Source: Armatimonadota bacterium
GTDB taxonomy: Bacteria > Armatimonadota > Zipacnadia > JAUWAU01
NCBI GenBank assembly: GCA_030601885.1
Contig: JAUWAU010000025.1
Span: 1 to 64,000, forward strand
DNA: 64,000 nt
Direction of reading: 5' to 3'
Shown here: piece by piece, positions 1 to 8,860 of the stretch
Layout: the number at the start of each line of letters is the position of its first letter
Numbering within the stretch: position 1 is the stretch's first letter
Program-made: the position numbers and the translations under genes
The notes under the pieces: model-generated
Databases searched by the model: none
Told to the model about the DNA's origin: nothing
Seen by the model: the letters and a program-made list of their open reading frames with translations, nothing else

Positions 1-940
1 AGCGGCGCAGGAACTCCATGTTGTCGCGCAGCTCGGCCTCGTTGGCGAAGTCCGTGTCGGGCCGCCAGTCCTCAGCGGCGGGCAGGTCGTTCCACGACGG
101 GAAGCCCGTCGCGTAGGCGGTGTTGAACGCCTCGATGCCGGCATAGCGCTCGCGCATGGTGGACACATAGGCCTGCTTGCCTGGCGCGTCGGCGCCCAGA
201 TTGCGCAGGATACGGGGCCAGGTCGTTCCCCCGGCCCATTGCGTGTCGTTATCAGTCAGGATCGGGACGTCGGCCATGCAGTAGCCCAGGAGCATGGGGT
301 CGTCCGCATAGGGCTCCGCCATCTGGCGAGCCGCCGCCTCGCACTGCTCCCTGAAGCCAGGGGCGAAGATGTCGGCATACGCCTCCGGCGTGGGCTTCCT
401 GTGGCGCGAGAAAAAGACCGGTTCATAGTGCCGGACGTAGGGCATGACAGGGCCGAGAGGGGGATTGATCAGCATGGGCGCTTCTGAGTGGTACCCCAGC
501 GTATTCAGGCCCAGACGCCTGCAGTCGGAAAGGGCCGCGTCACGGTACCCCCTCTGCCAGGCCTGGTCCCAAGGCTTCTCGGCGCCAAACGCCCTCACCC
601 AATGCGCGCGGTTGTAGGGCTGCGTCCACCAGTGCGGGTGGTAATGGTTGATGCCGAAGGAGAGGAAGGCGTTGCCCTCCGGCGTGACCAGCCACCACCG
701 CTCGCCGTCGTGCTCCGTGCGGAAGGACCCCGTCGCCTCGAACCGCTTGCCCGTCCATCCGCCGAAGCGGTCGCGATCGGGCGCCCTCGGCTGACCCATT
801 GGCGCGGCCCCCATTCTTGAGTCGTCGTCGATCCCGGCCCAAGACACCGCCGCGCCGGCAATCACCATAGCCTTTAGGCAATCGCGGCGCGTGGTGCCCG
901 CGGTCTTGCGCTCCTGCGTACCTTTGGCTCTAGCCGACAT
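1..940 (-). CDS. Tat-exported agarase-like glycoside hydrolase, C-terminus cut by window edge
   Basis: Open frame of 313 codons running off the left edge, starting at the ATG at 940 behind a G-rich stretch. The N-terminus has a twin-arginine type signal (TTRRDCLK followed by a short hydrophobic stretch), so export by Tat is likely. Residues from about 75 read ERWWLVTPEGNAFLSFGINH, the opening seen in agarase-like TIM-barrel glycosidases, followed by HPHWWTQPYN and WNDLPAAEDW. Around the usual barrel acid the protein reads LLGYCMADVPILTDND rather than an Asn-Glu pair, so the exact chemistry is unclear. It probably acts on polysaccharide in the periplasm or outside the cell. The family call is from pattern recognition only. 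No neighbour on the same strand within 160 bp upstream. Confidence 0.7.
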   Translation of the reverse strand, partial: MSARAKGTQERKTAGTTRRDCLKAMVIAGAAVSWAGIDDDSRMGAAPMGQPRAPDRDRFGGWTGKRFEATGSFRTEHDGERWWLVTPEGNAFLSFGINHYHPHWWTQPYNRAHWVRAFGAEKPWDQAWQRGYRDAALSDCRRLGLNTLGYHSEAPMLINPPLGPVMPYVRHYEPVFFSRHRKPTPEAYADIFAPGFREQCEAAARQMAEPYADDPMLLGYCMADVPILTDNDTQWAGGTTWPRILRNLGADAPGKQAYVSTMRERYAGIEAFNTAYATGFPSWNDLPAAEDWRPDTDFANEAELRDNMEFLRR

Positions 941-1100
941 TTCCCGTTTGCCCCCCCATCGACATTGTCCACATGGCAGCGTGCCATATGGGCACGGTGC
1001 TCAAGTGTTAGCGCGTGGACGGCAGGTAGTCAGGCCCAAAGTGCGCCTCTTCGCCTGGAATGGAGTATTCCGGGCCTTGTAGCGAGCAAGAGAACTATGG

Positions 1101-2714
1101 TCACCGCACAGTAGCGCTTCTGGCCTGCCCCCGGCAGCCGGAGGACTTTGCCAGCCACGCCGAGACTCGCCGACATCCCTCGCGTAACTCCGGGTGTGGG
1201 CTTTTCATCCCGGCGACTGCAGCGAGAGAGAGCTCAAGCCCCAGTGCGGCGAGCTTGCCGTGGATCTCCAAGACGTCATTCCTGTTCCACGTAGCGGGCT
1301 TTCGACCCCACAGCCACACCAGGGCGCCCACCGGGGTCTCATCCCCAGCCCGCCGGACAAGTCGTGGCAAATCCGAGCGCGCCCACACATCATCAGTGGC
1401 CGCGAGCAGATCGCCTGCAAGACGCTGATCCGCCAGGCCAAAGCAACTGCTCGCCAGGTGCCACAGAGCGCTTGCGCGTTGCTCCTCGGCCGCGCCCTCC
1501 ATGACTTTCTCGGGCAGCAGCCGCGCCGCAGCGGGATCCAATAGTCCGAGCGCGCCGATGGCCGTTACGATCTGATCCGCCGGCACATCGCCGGTCGCCA
1601 GCGACTCCTGAAGAAGCCGGGTCGAGGCGGGAGCCGTCCGTCGCAGGTGTCCGCGAGCCAGCCACACGGAGAAGTCCTCCTCCGAGTCGATGAGCGACAG
1701 CACCTGGTCAACGGGAAGGGGCTCACCGCGCGACTCAGCGCACACGACCGCCGCGCCGGGTGGGATCGGCCCGGTGGGCGCGTAGGCTGAGCCAAGGCCC
1801 TCGTAGATGTCGAGAAGAGCGCCGGTGGCTGCCCATTGAACAGCGACCGATGGGTGCCTCATCAGCTCCGGCAGCGAGGCGATCCCCTCGCGCCCTATGC
1901 ACCGCCCCAACAACGACGCGCTGATGCGCCGAGCACGGATTGGCGCACTCTCGTCGGCCAGGAGCTCGACCAGCGGCTCGCGTGCCGGCTCGCCCACTGC
2001 CGCCAATGCGTCCGACACCGTCTGCCGCGTGCGGTAGTTGCCGTCCCTCAACGCCTCAATCAGCAGCTCGACGGCCCCGGAGGAGCCCGCGGTCTGCAGA
2101 GCACGGGCGAGACGTCGCGCCGAATGACGTCTCAGCGCGGGATCAGCGGCGGGCGCCGGCGCATCCGGATCGGGGAAGACAATGCCGCCCTCCTCCGCCG
2201 TCCCGCCGGCACGGATGCTGCGAAGGAACTCGTGGAACTCACGATTGCGCAATGCGACGCAGCGGGGCCGCAGGGCGCGTACATACTCGAAGCAGAGCGC
2301 CACGGCGCGCCACGCGGGCGCATCTCCGCCCACATCCACGAAGAGCACCTCCGCGGGCCGCGGCAGTCCGGAGGTGATGCTTCCGACCTCGCCGGCATCC
2401 GCATGAACGACTTCGATGTTGTCCTGCCCACGCGCAAGCTTCCGGAGTCGCTCGACCCTCTCCGCCGACTTCTCGATCGCCACCACTTGGGCTGCAGATC
2501 CGGCGAGGATGACGGTGGTCTCTCCGCTGGATGCGCCGAGCTCAACAACGCGATCCGTCGCCTGGACGATCTGGCCGACGAGCGAGCGGAAGTCCTCCAC
2601 GTCAGCTACCACGTGCCAGGAGCATCCGCCGAGCCGACCTTCCAGGATGCTCTGCGCGCTCGGCGGGGCGCTCTGTCCATCCACGGGTTCGGAGCGGCCC
2701 TGCTTGTCAGCCAT
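1101..2714 (-). CDS. SAM-methyltransferase-like domain fused to HEAT-like repeats
   Basis: 537 residues from the ATG at 2714. The first part (about residues 30-190) is a Rossmann methyltransferase-like domain: motif I reads VVELGASSGETTVIL (57-71), followed by an acidic strand end (VVAIEKS) and FVDVGGD, which resembles a class I motif IV region. From about residue 205 the protein becomes alpha-helical repeats rich in Ala, Leu and Arg (ALQTAGSSGAVELLIEALRD, SDALAAVGEPAREPLVELL), the look of HEAT or PBS-lyase repeats. Start choice: the stop of the upstream gene (TGA 2716-2714) shares one base with this ATG, so the two genes are translationally coupled. An in-frame start 39 bases upstream is less likely. 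The substrate is unknown; the neighbour suggests an RNA- or ribosome-related job, which is inference. Confidence 0.7.
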   Translation of the reverse strand: MADKQGRSEPVDGQSAPPSAQSILEGRLGGCSWHVVADVEDFRSLVGQIVQATDRVVELGASSGETTVILAGSAAQVVAIEKSAERVERLRKLARGQDNIEVVHADAGEVGSITSGLPRPAEVLFVDVGGDAPAWRAVALCFEYVRALRPRCVALRNREFHEFLRSIRAGGTAEEGGIVFPDPDAPAPAADPALRRHSARRLARALQTAGSSGAVELLIEALRDGNYRTRQTVSDALAAVGEPAREPLVELLADESAPIRARRISASLLGRCIGREGIASLPELMRHPSVAVQWAATGALLDIYEGLGSAYAPTGPIPPGAAVVCAESRGEPLPVDQVLSLIDSEEDFSVWLARGHLRRTAPASTRLLQESLATGDVPADQIVTAIGALGLLDPAAARLLPEKVMEGAAEEQRASALWHLASSCFGLADQRLAGDLLAATDDVWARSDLPRLVRRAGDETPVGALVWLWGRKPATWNRNDVLEIHGKLAALGLELSLAAVAGMKSPHPELREGCRRVSAWLAKSSGCRGQARSATVR

Positions 2715-3916
2715 CAATGATCCACTCCGTTTTCGTCGCGCTTCTCGCAGCAAAACACCCGATGAGAGCTCGATTCTGCCAGCGTCGCTGCGTTTCCGAA
2801 GATGTCGCGCGCCACGCGATCGACGGTCAACTGCTTGCTGATGACGGCGATGAATCTCCCGCCAGGGCTCAGACGCTCATGCACGCCGCGAAGCAGGCAT
2901 AGCAGGTGGCGGTTGCCCACATGCGTCGGCAGGTTGCTCAGTATGAGGTCGAAGCGGGAATTCGGCAAGTCTTTGACGCCATCACTGATGCACGCGTGGG
3001 CCTGAGGGCGCCCATTGGCGTCGGCGTTGATCCGGGCCAGGTCCACAGCCCGCCGATCAACATCCGACATGGTGACGTCGGCCCCCGTGTACAGGCGCGC
3101 GGCCACGATGCCCAGGGGGCCGTAGCCGCATCCGAGGTCGAGGACTCGTGACGCTCTGGCATCGGGAAGAGATTCCAGCAGCAGCCTCGTTCCCTCATCG
3201 AGGCCCGACCACGAGAAGACGTTAACCTTGGTCCGGAAGTGGAACTGCCTGTCGCTCACGGTCGTATGGTAGCTGTGCGTCTCTTGCTGTGCCAGCTCCT
3301 CCGCCCTCGCGGCCGCAGCGGCTGCGTCCGACTGCGTCTTACGGTACACCCACACCTCGCATCCTCCGCGCCGGGCGACTCTCGCACCGCCGCCGAACAC
3401 CGCGCTCGCCCAGCGACGATAGCCTCTGCCAGCAGCGCGGCGCTGAGCTGCCAGCCAGAGCCGGCCACCGACTCGAAGCCGCAAGAGCGCCTGAGCAATC
3501 AGCTTTCTGACGGTCATGTCCGAGCAGTGTGCTGGTGGATAGAAGTAGATCTCGTCGAAATCGGCGTCGGATAGATGGTCGAACCCGTCGCTGTGCTCGA
3601 CCACGATGTTCTCCGCCTCGTTACGCTTGGCGTGAGACACGACGATCGCGCAGAATCGGCAGTTCACATCGGCCGCGAGGACTCGCGCAGATGGCTCGGC
3701 CCGCGCTGCGGCCACTGCACAGAGCCCCGTGCCGCAGCAGAGGTCCAGAACATTGCCGGCCGGAGGCGGCTTGGCGTGCGCTGCGAGCAGAAGGCGCGCC
3801 TCGTCCGCCTGCGCGGAGGCAGGCACTCCCTCGAGCTCGCGCAGCCAGATGGGCGCGGCATCTTCATGCAGTCTGATGGCTGGTTGTCGCTCGTCGGACG
3901 TCCTGTCTCGGCCCAT
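2714..3916 (-). CDS. Tandem-domain RsmC/RlmG-like rRNA guanine-N2 methyltransferase
   Basis: 400 residues from the ATG at 3916, chosen because a longer frame would run into the divergent gene that starts at 4107. Two methyltransferase halves are visible. The first has VLDLCCGTGLC (56-66) and IYFYPPAH (about 123-130); the second has VLDLGCGYGPLG (258-269) and SNLPTH (327-332). This duplicated layout is that of RsmC and RlmG, which make m2G in 16S and 23S rRNA, where the N-terminal copy is usually degenerate. The catalytic motif in that family is NPPFH; here the second copy reads NLPTH, a departure that leaves activity or the target uncertain. It is coupled by a TGATG overlap to the methyltransferase/HEAT gene downstream. 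Confidence 0.75.
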   Translation of the reverse strand: MGRDRTSDERQPAIRLHEDAAPIWLRELEGVPASAQADEARLLLAAHAKPPPAGNVLDLCCGTGLCAVAAARAEPSARVLAADVNCRFCAIVVSHAKRNEAENIVVEHSDGFDHLSDADFDEIYFYPPAHCSDMTVRKLIAQALLRLRVGGRLWLAAQRRAAGRGYRRWASAVFGGGARVARRGGCEVWVYRKTQSDAAAAAARAEELAQQETHSYHTTVSDRQFHFRTKVNVFSWSGLDEGTRLLLESLPDARASRVLDLGCGYGPLGIVAARLYTGADVTMSDVDRRAVDLARINADANGRPQAHACISDGVKDLPNSRFDLILSNLPTHVGNRHLLCLLRGVHERLSPGGRFIAVISKQLTVDRVARDIFGNAATLAESSSHRVFCCEKRDENGVDH

Positions 3917-4106
3917 TCGATCCCGCACCCGACCCGGCAGCAGCCGCTTCTGCGCTTTCCGGCGTGCCTCCACGATACCACCGCCAGGCAGCGGCGACAA
4001 GACGATAGCCCAAAGATGCGACACCTCTGCGGCGCGTGTGTGTTTGAAAGGAGGATGTGGGGACGCAGTGAATCCTCGCGGAGCCAGACACGCGGGAGGG
4101 TACTTC

Positions 4107-6215
4107 ATGCGATATGCCTTGCTGTGCGCCGCGTTGGCGATGATGACCCAGATGGGTCAGATTGACGAGGGCTGGGATGAGGCCGATGAGCCGGCAGCCG
4201 ACGAGGAGCAACCCAGCTACTCGTACGGCAGCATCGGCACGCGGCACATCGACACGCTGCCGAAGACCGAGTACCCGCGCGCCAAGGACGAGCGGCTCTG
4301 GTCGGAGCCGGAGCTCGGCGAGGATGAGTTCAGGCTGGCGCTGCATCCCAAGGACACCTTCCGCGCTGGCAGCGAGTCGCTCCAGCGGCTGTGTGTGGTG
4401 GAGGTGCAGGGCCCGGTACAGCACCCGGATCGGCTGAGCCTCGTGCTCACAGATGCAGACGGGCGCGAGGCATGGCGCGAGAGCATCAGTTGGGTGAGCT
4501 TCAATCCGCGCATGCGGCCGTACTGGCTGCCGGTATGCAGGGGAACGGTGAGCCTGAGGCTGTACGGCGGCGACGGGGACGCAAAGGCGACATGCGCGGC
4601 GGACTTGGCCGACGGCGCGCCGGAGGCGATTCTCGAGGTCGTGGTCCCGGACGAGCCTTTGGCAGTCGATGAAGGCTACGCGCTGTTGCCTGCCTGGGAG
4701 AGCCTGGTGCGCCAGGGAGAGACCGTTCGGGTGCGCTGTGCTCTGCCGCTCGACAGCGACGGCCGGCTCATCGTCACGGGCCAGGCCGGAGGTCGGCAAG
4801 TGCTGCGGGACGCCTTGACGGTCGCCGATGACAAGCGTGCGCTCACCTGGGCCATCGACAGTCGGGCCTGGTCGCGAGGCACTCACGAACTGTCCCTGAG
4901 GGCGACTCTGAACGGCAAGGTGGTCGCCACAAGGACGCACGAGATCCACGTGGTGCAAGGCGCCAGCCCCCCAGAACGATTCGGCGCGCGGTATTGTTCG
5001 CTGCGGCACACAGGGCCTGTCTATATCAACTACGCGGAGACCATGCCGTGGGACGTTGTCTGGAGGGGCAAAAGGAAGCGCGACGTGGTCGTGGACTTCC
5101 CCGGGAGGCCGTATCGCTTCGTGCTCTGGCGCGGCTGTTCATACGTGGCCTGCTGGGCCTTCCCGAACACCTGGGTCACGTACGAGTGGCTGGAGGCTGA
5201 GCCGGACTTCTACGGCGCCGTCGGGTGCGTGGAGCCGCTGCACGACAAGTGGTGTGAACACATGGACCTGCGCATCCTCAGCAGCACGCCGGCGCGGGCG
5301 GTCGTGCACTGGCGCTATGCGCTGACGGACCTGCACTGCAAGATCATTCGGGACGAATGGGCGGACGAGTACTTCTACCTCTACCCCGATGCCATCGGCA
5401 CGCGGAAGCTCGTCGGCCGGATCGACCCGGCCGCGTGGCACGAGACGCAGGAGTGCATCTTCATCAATCGCCCCGGCAATCGCCCATGGCAGGCGGTGGA
5501 GCCACAGGCCATCAGCTTCCTCAGCACGGCGGGACACCGCGCCCGCCCCGTATGGCCGGCGCCGCGCTTCACCGTGCGCGATTGGCCTGACTACATCGTC
5601 ACCGTCAACGTCCGCGGCCAGCCCGCGCCCTTCATGGCCCTGCCCGGCGAGGGCGCGTACGTGAAGGTGTGGGCCCCGCCGTATGTGGACAAGCCGGGCC
5701 TGTTCAACTCCTACCTGCACTGGCCCATCTCGCACGGCATTCGCACCACGTGGGTGGACAGCGTGGAGCAGTACCAGCGACCGACGCATTCGAATCTCGT
5801 CAACGTGGTCAATCCGGCGATGGAGCAGGCGGATGATCACTGCGTATGGCAGTGGCTCATCGGCATCGCGCCGCGCGAGAGCCGCCTCATCGAGGTGGCC
5901 GCCTGCTGGCTGCGTCCGGGGACGGTCGAGGTGGAGAGCGGGCGCGTGGAGTTCGAGGGGTACGACCAGTCGCAGCGGGCGTATGTGCTGGCGGCGAGCC
6001 GCAGCGCGCGCCACTGCCGCCTCCGCCTGCTCCCGGAGCCTGGTAATCCCATCATCAATCCTGCGTTCATCATCAAGGGCTGGGCCGGCCCGGCGGAGGC
6101 GCGGGCGGAGGAGGCGAGAGAGATCGCGGTTGGGCGGGAGGATGGCGGGGCGACGCTGGTGGTGTGGTTGAGGGGGCGGTTTGAAGAATCGGTGACGGTA
6201 GAGGTGGGGCGCTAG
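4107..6215 (+). CDS. Large secreted protein of unknown function
   Basis: 702 residues from the ATG at 4107, preceded by GGGAGGG. The first 18 residues (MRYALLCAALAMMTQMGQ) look like a signal peptide, so the protein is exported. An acidic linker (DEADEPAADEEQ) follows, then a long beta-rich body without Cys-based or repeat motifs that I recognise. Distinctive stretches are PYRFVLWRGCSYVACW, AFPNTWVTYEWLE and WQWLIGIAPRESRLIEVAACW. Trp and Tyr are frequent, as in secreted carbohydrate-active or carbohydrate-binding proteins, but no catalytic motif is visible and I do not assign one. It is divergent from the RsmC-like gene, and convergent with the next gene at a 42-bp gap. Confidence 0.75.
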   Translation: MRYALLCAALAMMTQMGQIDEGWDEADEPAADEEQPSYSYGSIGTRHIDTLPKTEYPRAKDERLWSEPELGEDEFRLALHPKDTFRAGSESLQRLCVVEVQGPVQHPDRLSLVLTDADGREAWRESISWVSFNPRMRPYWLPVCRGTVSLRLYGGDGDAKATCAADLADGAPEAILEVVVPDEPLAVDEGYALLPAWESLVRQGETVRVRCALPLDSDGRLIVTGQAGGRQVLRDALTVADDKRALTWAIDSRAWSRGTHELSLRATLNGKVVATRTHEIHVVQGASPPERFGARYCSLRHTGPVYINYAETMPWDVVWRGKRKRDVVVDFPGRPYRFVLWRGCSYVACWAFPNTWVTYEWLEAEPDFYGAVGCVEPLHDKWCEHMDLRILSSTPARAVVHWRYALTDLHCKIIRDEWADEYFYLYPDAIGTRKLVGRIDPAAWHETQECIFINRPGNRPWQAVEPQAISFLSTAGHRARPVWPAPRFTVRDWPDYIVTVNVRGQPAPFMALPGEGAYVKVWAPPYVDKPGLFNSYLHWPISHGIRTTWVDSVEQYQRPTHSNLVNVVNPAMEQADDHCVWQWLIGIAPRESRLIEVAACWLRPGTVEVESGRVEFEGYDQSQRAYVLAASRSARHCRLRLLPEPGNPIINPAFIIKGWAGPAEARAEEAREIAVGREDGGATLVVWLRGRFEESVTVEVGR

Positions 6216-6257
6216 AGGGGTGGCCCACGGCTGACGACTCGCAGCGGCTCTGGGGCT

Positions 6258-6788
6258 CTACTGGCGCTCCCAGCGCGGGCACCAGAAAGACCTGACATAT
6301 CGCGTCAGGCGAGCCTTGGCCAGGATCGTGTCCCGCGGGGCTCGGCTGTCGGCCCTCAAATGCTGGGGCGGGGGTAGACGTAGCCACCTCTTCTCGCCGC
6401 CCGACTGACGCAAGTAGCGCACGTACCAGGAGGTGTCGTGCGCGAGCCACGATCCCATGCGAAGGGCCACTATCTCCTCCCACCTCAGAAACGTGGTCCG
6501 ACCCAGCCAGTTGCGGTAGTGGAGACCGTCCTCCGAGATGCGCAACAGCGCGTTCCTGCGGATCAGCAGGGAGTACACGCAGCACAGGGCGAGCACCACT
6601 GCACAAGCCAGAGCCAGCGGGCCGACGACGCCCGGCCGTCCGTGCTCGCGCAGCGCGTCCAGGCCGGCGCAGACACCTCCCACCACGAAGCAGGCCGCGA
6701 CGAGGGCGGTCGCCACAAGGTCGAAGGTGAGATAGCGCGACGTGTATGTGAAGTCGCCGTAGGCTTCGCTGCTATCCCCAGCGCTCAC
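6258..6788 (-). CDS. Small membrane protein with PH-like cytoplasmic region
   Basis: 176 residues from a GTG at 6788 with AGGGG upstream. Two hydrophobic helices lie at about residues 22-44 and 56-76 (VATALVAACFVVGGVCAG and VGPLALACAVVLALCCVY). The soluble part, LLRISEDGLHYRNWLGRTTFLRWEEIVALR, matches the pattern of bacterial PH-domain membrane proteins (hydrophobic pair, then a strand with a GL-x-Y turn and a conserved Trp before EI). Function is unknown. It reads away from the ankyrin gene across a 193-bp stretch (6789-6981) in which I see nothing. Confidence 0.55.
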   Translation of the reverse strand: MSAGDSSEAYGDFTYTSRYLTFDLVATALVAACFVVGGVCAGLDALREHGRPGVVGPLALACAVVLALCCVYSLLIRRNALLRISEDGLHYRNWLGRTTFLRWEEIVALRMGSWLAHDTSWYVRYLRQSGGEKRWLRLPPPQHLRADSRAPRDTILAKARLTRYVRSFWCPRWERQ

Positions 6789-6981
6789 TGTGCCATCTGC
6801 CCCTTATCGGGCGCTCGTAGGACGGGATCTGGGACTGAATCGCCGGTCTGCTTGCCGATGTTCCGAAGTGTGGCGAGGAGGTGTTCCTGCAAGGCGGTGG
6901 CAGTGTTGATGAAGCCTCGGCGGGAGACCTTCGGTCCCGGAGATCTGGTCACCGTCATGCCCTCCCGGATGACCGTCCCTT

Positions 6982-8574
6982 CTACTCCTTGCCCCCCTGC
7001 TGACGGAGCAGATCGGCCAGTCCGGTGCGCTTGTTCTCGACGGCAATCGCCAGCGGCGTCTTTCCGTCCTCGTTCTTGGCGTTGACGTCCGCCCCGGCGG
7101 CCAGGAGCAGCTTCGCAACCTCGAGCCGCGCGGCATTGCGCTGGCGGGTCTCTTCGTCCTCCTCCTCTTCCTCGTCGCCGTCCTCGTCGTCCGTGAGCCA
7201 GCCGAAGAGCATGTCCATGATGCTCTCGCCCGCCGTTTCGTGCAGTGGCGTCTGTCCCAGGTTGTCCACCGCGTTCGGATCGGCGCCGGCCTCGAGGAGC
7301 AGTTTCGCGGCCTCGGGGTGACCCTCCACGGCAGACTCGTGCAGCGGCGTGCGGGCCATGCGCTCTTTGGCGTCGAAGTTTGCGCCCTTCGCCAGCAGGA
7401 CCTTTACGACATCGGGATACTCGACGCCCGCGTGCAGCGCGGTGTAGCCGTCGTTGGTCGCCGCATTGACGTCCGCCCGGGCGTCCAGCAGCAGTCCAAC
7501 GACGTCGGCGTGGCCCTCGAAGGCCGCCTCGTACAGCGGCCGCTTGTTGTATTCGTGAGTGGCGTTGACGTCGGCCCCGTTGTCGAGCAGGAACCTGGCG
7601 ACCTCGAGATGGCCGTTCTCGGAGGCCTTATGGAGGGGCGTCGTGCCGGTCCGGATTTTGGCGTCAATCTCCCCGCCCGCGTCCGCCAGCAGCTTTGCCA
7701 CCTCGGTCCGGCCGAATTCCGCCGCCATGTGCATTGGCGTGGCGTCCCAGGTGGTCTTGGCGTTGACGTCGGCGCCCCTGTCCAGCAGCAGCTTGGCGGC
7801 CTCGACAGAGCCGCCTCGCCCCGCCCAGTGAAGCGCCGTCATCCCGCTCCATCCTACTTTGGCGTCCACGTCGGTGCCCGCCGCGAGGAGCTTCTCGATC
7901 GCCGCGACATCCCCGACGCCGGCGGCCGTGTGGATGTCATGGATGGCGCCATTCTCGAGCAGAAACGTCACGATCTCGGTGTGACCCGCTCTGATCGCTA
8001 TGGCCAGCGCGGTCCGGTCGTCTTTGGTCTTGGCATTCACGTCCGAGCCGCGCTCCAGAAGCAGCCTCGCCATGGCCAAATGGTCCGCGCTGACCGCCAC
8101 GGCAAACGGCGCTCGCCCATACGTGTCCCTCGCCTCGAGGCTCGCGCCATTCGCCAGCAGCAGCGTCACCATTCCCATGTGCCCATGCGCCGCCGCGCTG
8201 TGCAACGGGGTGCCCTGGCCACCGCCCTCCTTGGCATTGACGTCGGCGCCTCTGCCGAGCAGCAGCTTCACCACCTCCGTGTGGGCCCCCCTGACTGCCA
8301 GGTGCAGCGCCGTGGTTCCGATGGAGTAGTGCTTCACGTCCGCGCCCCGATCCAGGAGCAGCTTGACGACCTCGATGTGCCCCCCGATGGCCGCCCAATG
8401 CAGCGGCGCGAACTCCTCCTCTTCGTGCGCATTCGGATCGTCGCCGGCGTCCAGGTACTGCTTCACCTCCGCCGCGTTGCCGTTCTGCGCTGCCTCAAAG
8501 ATGTCGCCGTAGCACGCCGCACTGACTGTCAGTGCCATGGCGATCACGAGCACAACAACCTGGTCAGATCTCAT
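6982..8574 (-). CDS. Exported ankyrin-repeat protein (about 15 repeats)
   Basis: 530 residues from the ATG at 8574 behind a strong GGAGGAGG site. The N-terminus (MRSDQVVVLVIAMALTVSAACYG) is a cleavable signal peptide or a lipoprotein-like signal, placing the repeats in the periplasm or outside. Roughly 15 ankyrin units follow with the usual TPLHxAAxxGHxEVxKLLLxxGADVNA consensus. The fourteenth unit is interrupted by an acidic insert (DDEDGDEEEEEDEE) around residue 470. The fifth and the last units have AFAVAV- or ALAIAI-type helices instead of PLHxAA. Ankyrin repeats bind proteins; the partner is unknown. Full-length and undamaged as far as I can read. Confidence 0.9.
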   Translation of the reverse strand: MRSDQVVVLVIAMALTVSAACYGDIFEAAQNGNAAEVKQYLDAGDDPNAHEEEEFAPLHWAAIGGHIEVVKLLLDRGADVKHYSIGTTALHLAVRGAHTEVVKLLLGRGADVNAKEGGGQGTPLHSAAAHGHMGMVTLLLANGASLEARDTYGRAPFAVAVSADHLAMARLLLERGSDVNAKTKDDRTALAIAIRAGHTEIVTFLLENGAIHDIHTAAGVGDVAAIEKLLAAGTDVDAKVGWSGMTALHWAGRGGSVEAAKLLLDRGADVNAKTTWDATPMHMAAEFGRTEVAKLLADAGGEIDAKIRTGTTPLHKASENGHLEVARFLLDNGADVNATHEYNKRPLYEAAFEGHADVVGLLLDARADVNAATNDGYTALHAGVEYPDVVKVLLAKGANFDAKERMARTPLHESAVEGHPEAAKLLLEAGADPNAVDNLGQTPLHETAGESIMDMLFGWLTDDEDGDEEEEEDEETRQRNAARLEVAKLLLAAGADVNAKNEDGKTPLAIAVENKRTGLADLLRQQGGKE

Positions 8575-8699
8575 TGTGCAGCCTCCTCCATCGTTGCGGC
8601 GTCGCAGAGCGGACCTCAGAGCTCAAGGGTCCGCCCCAGATGCTCCCCCGTATCCCGCACCATCTACCCCGAAGATTTCGGCCGCAGGCCGATTTGTAG

Positions 8700-8721
8700 G
8701 GCGGGGATGCCCTTCCCCGCC
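8700..8721. repeat. Short GC palindrome downstream of lnt
   Basis: GGCGGGG (8700-8706) pairs with CCCCGCC (8715-8721) around an 8-base loop. It sits in the 286-bp gap between lnt and the ankyrin gene and has no T-run, so it is more like a REP-type palindrome than a terminator. Nothing else is seen in this gap. Confidence 0.4.
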
Positions 8722-8860
8722 GGCCTTTGCCTCAGTAGACAGAGCCACCAACCTCGGGGCGGAGATCTTCATCGTTTCCGCGTGTGGCTGCTCCGGAAAG
8801 CCCGGCTACCGCGGCAGCTCCGCCGTCACGTACCCGTCGTACCCCACGTCGCGCAGCGCC

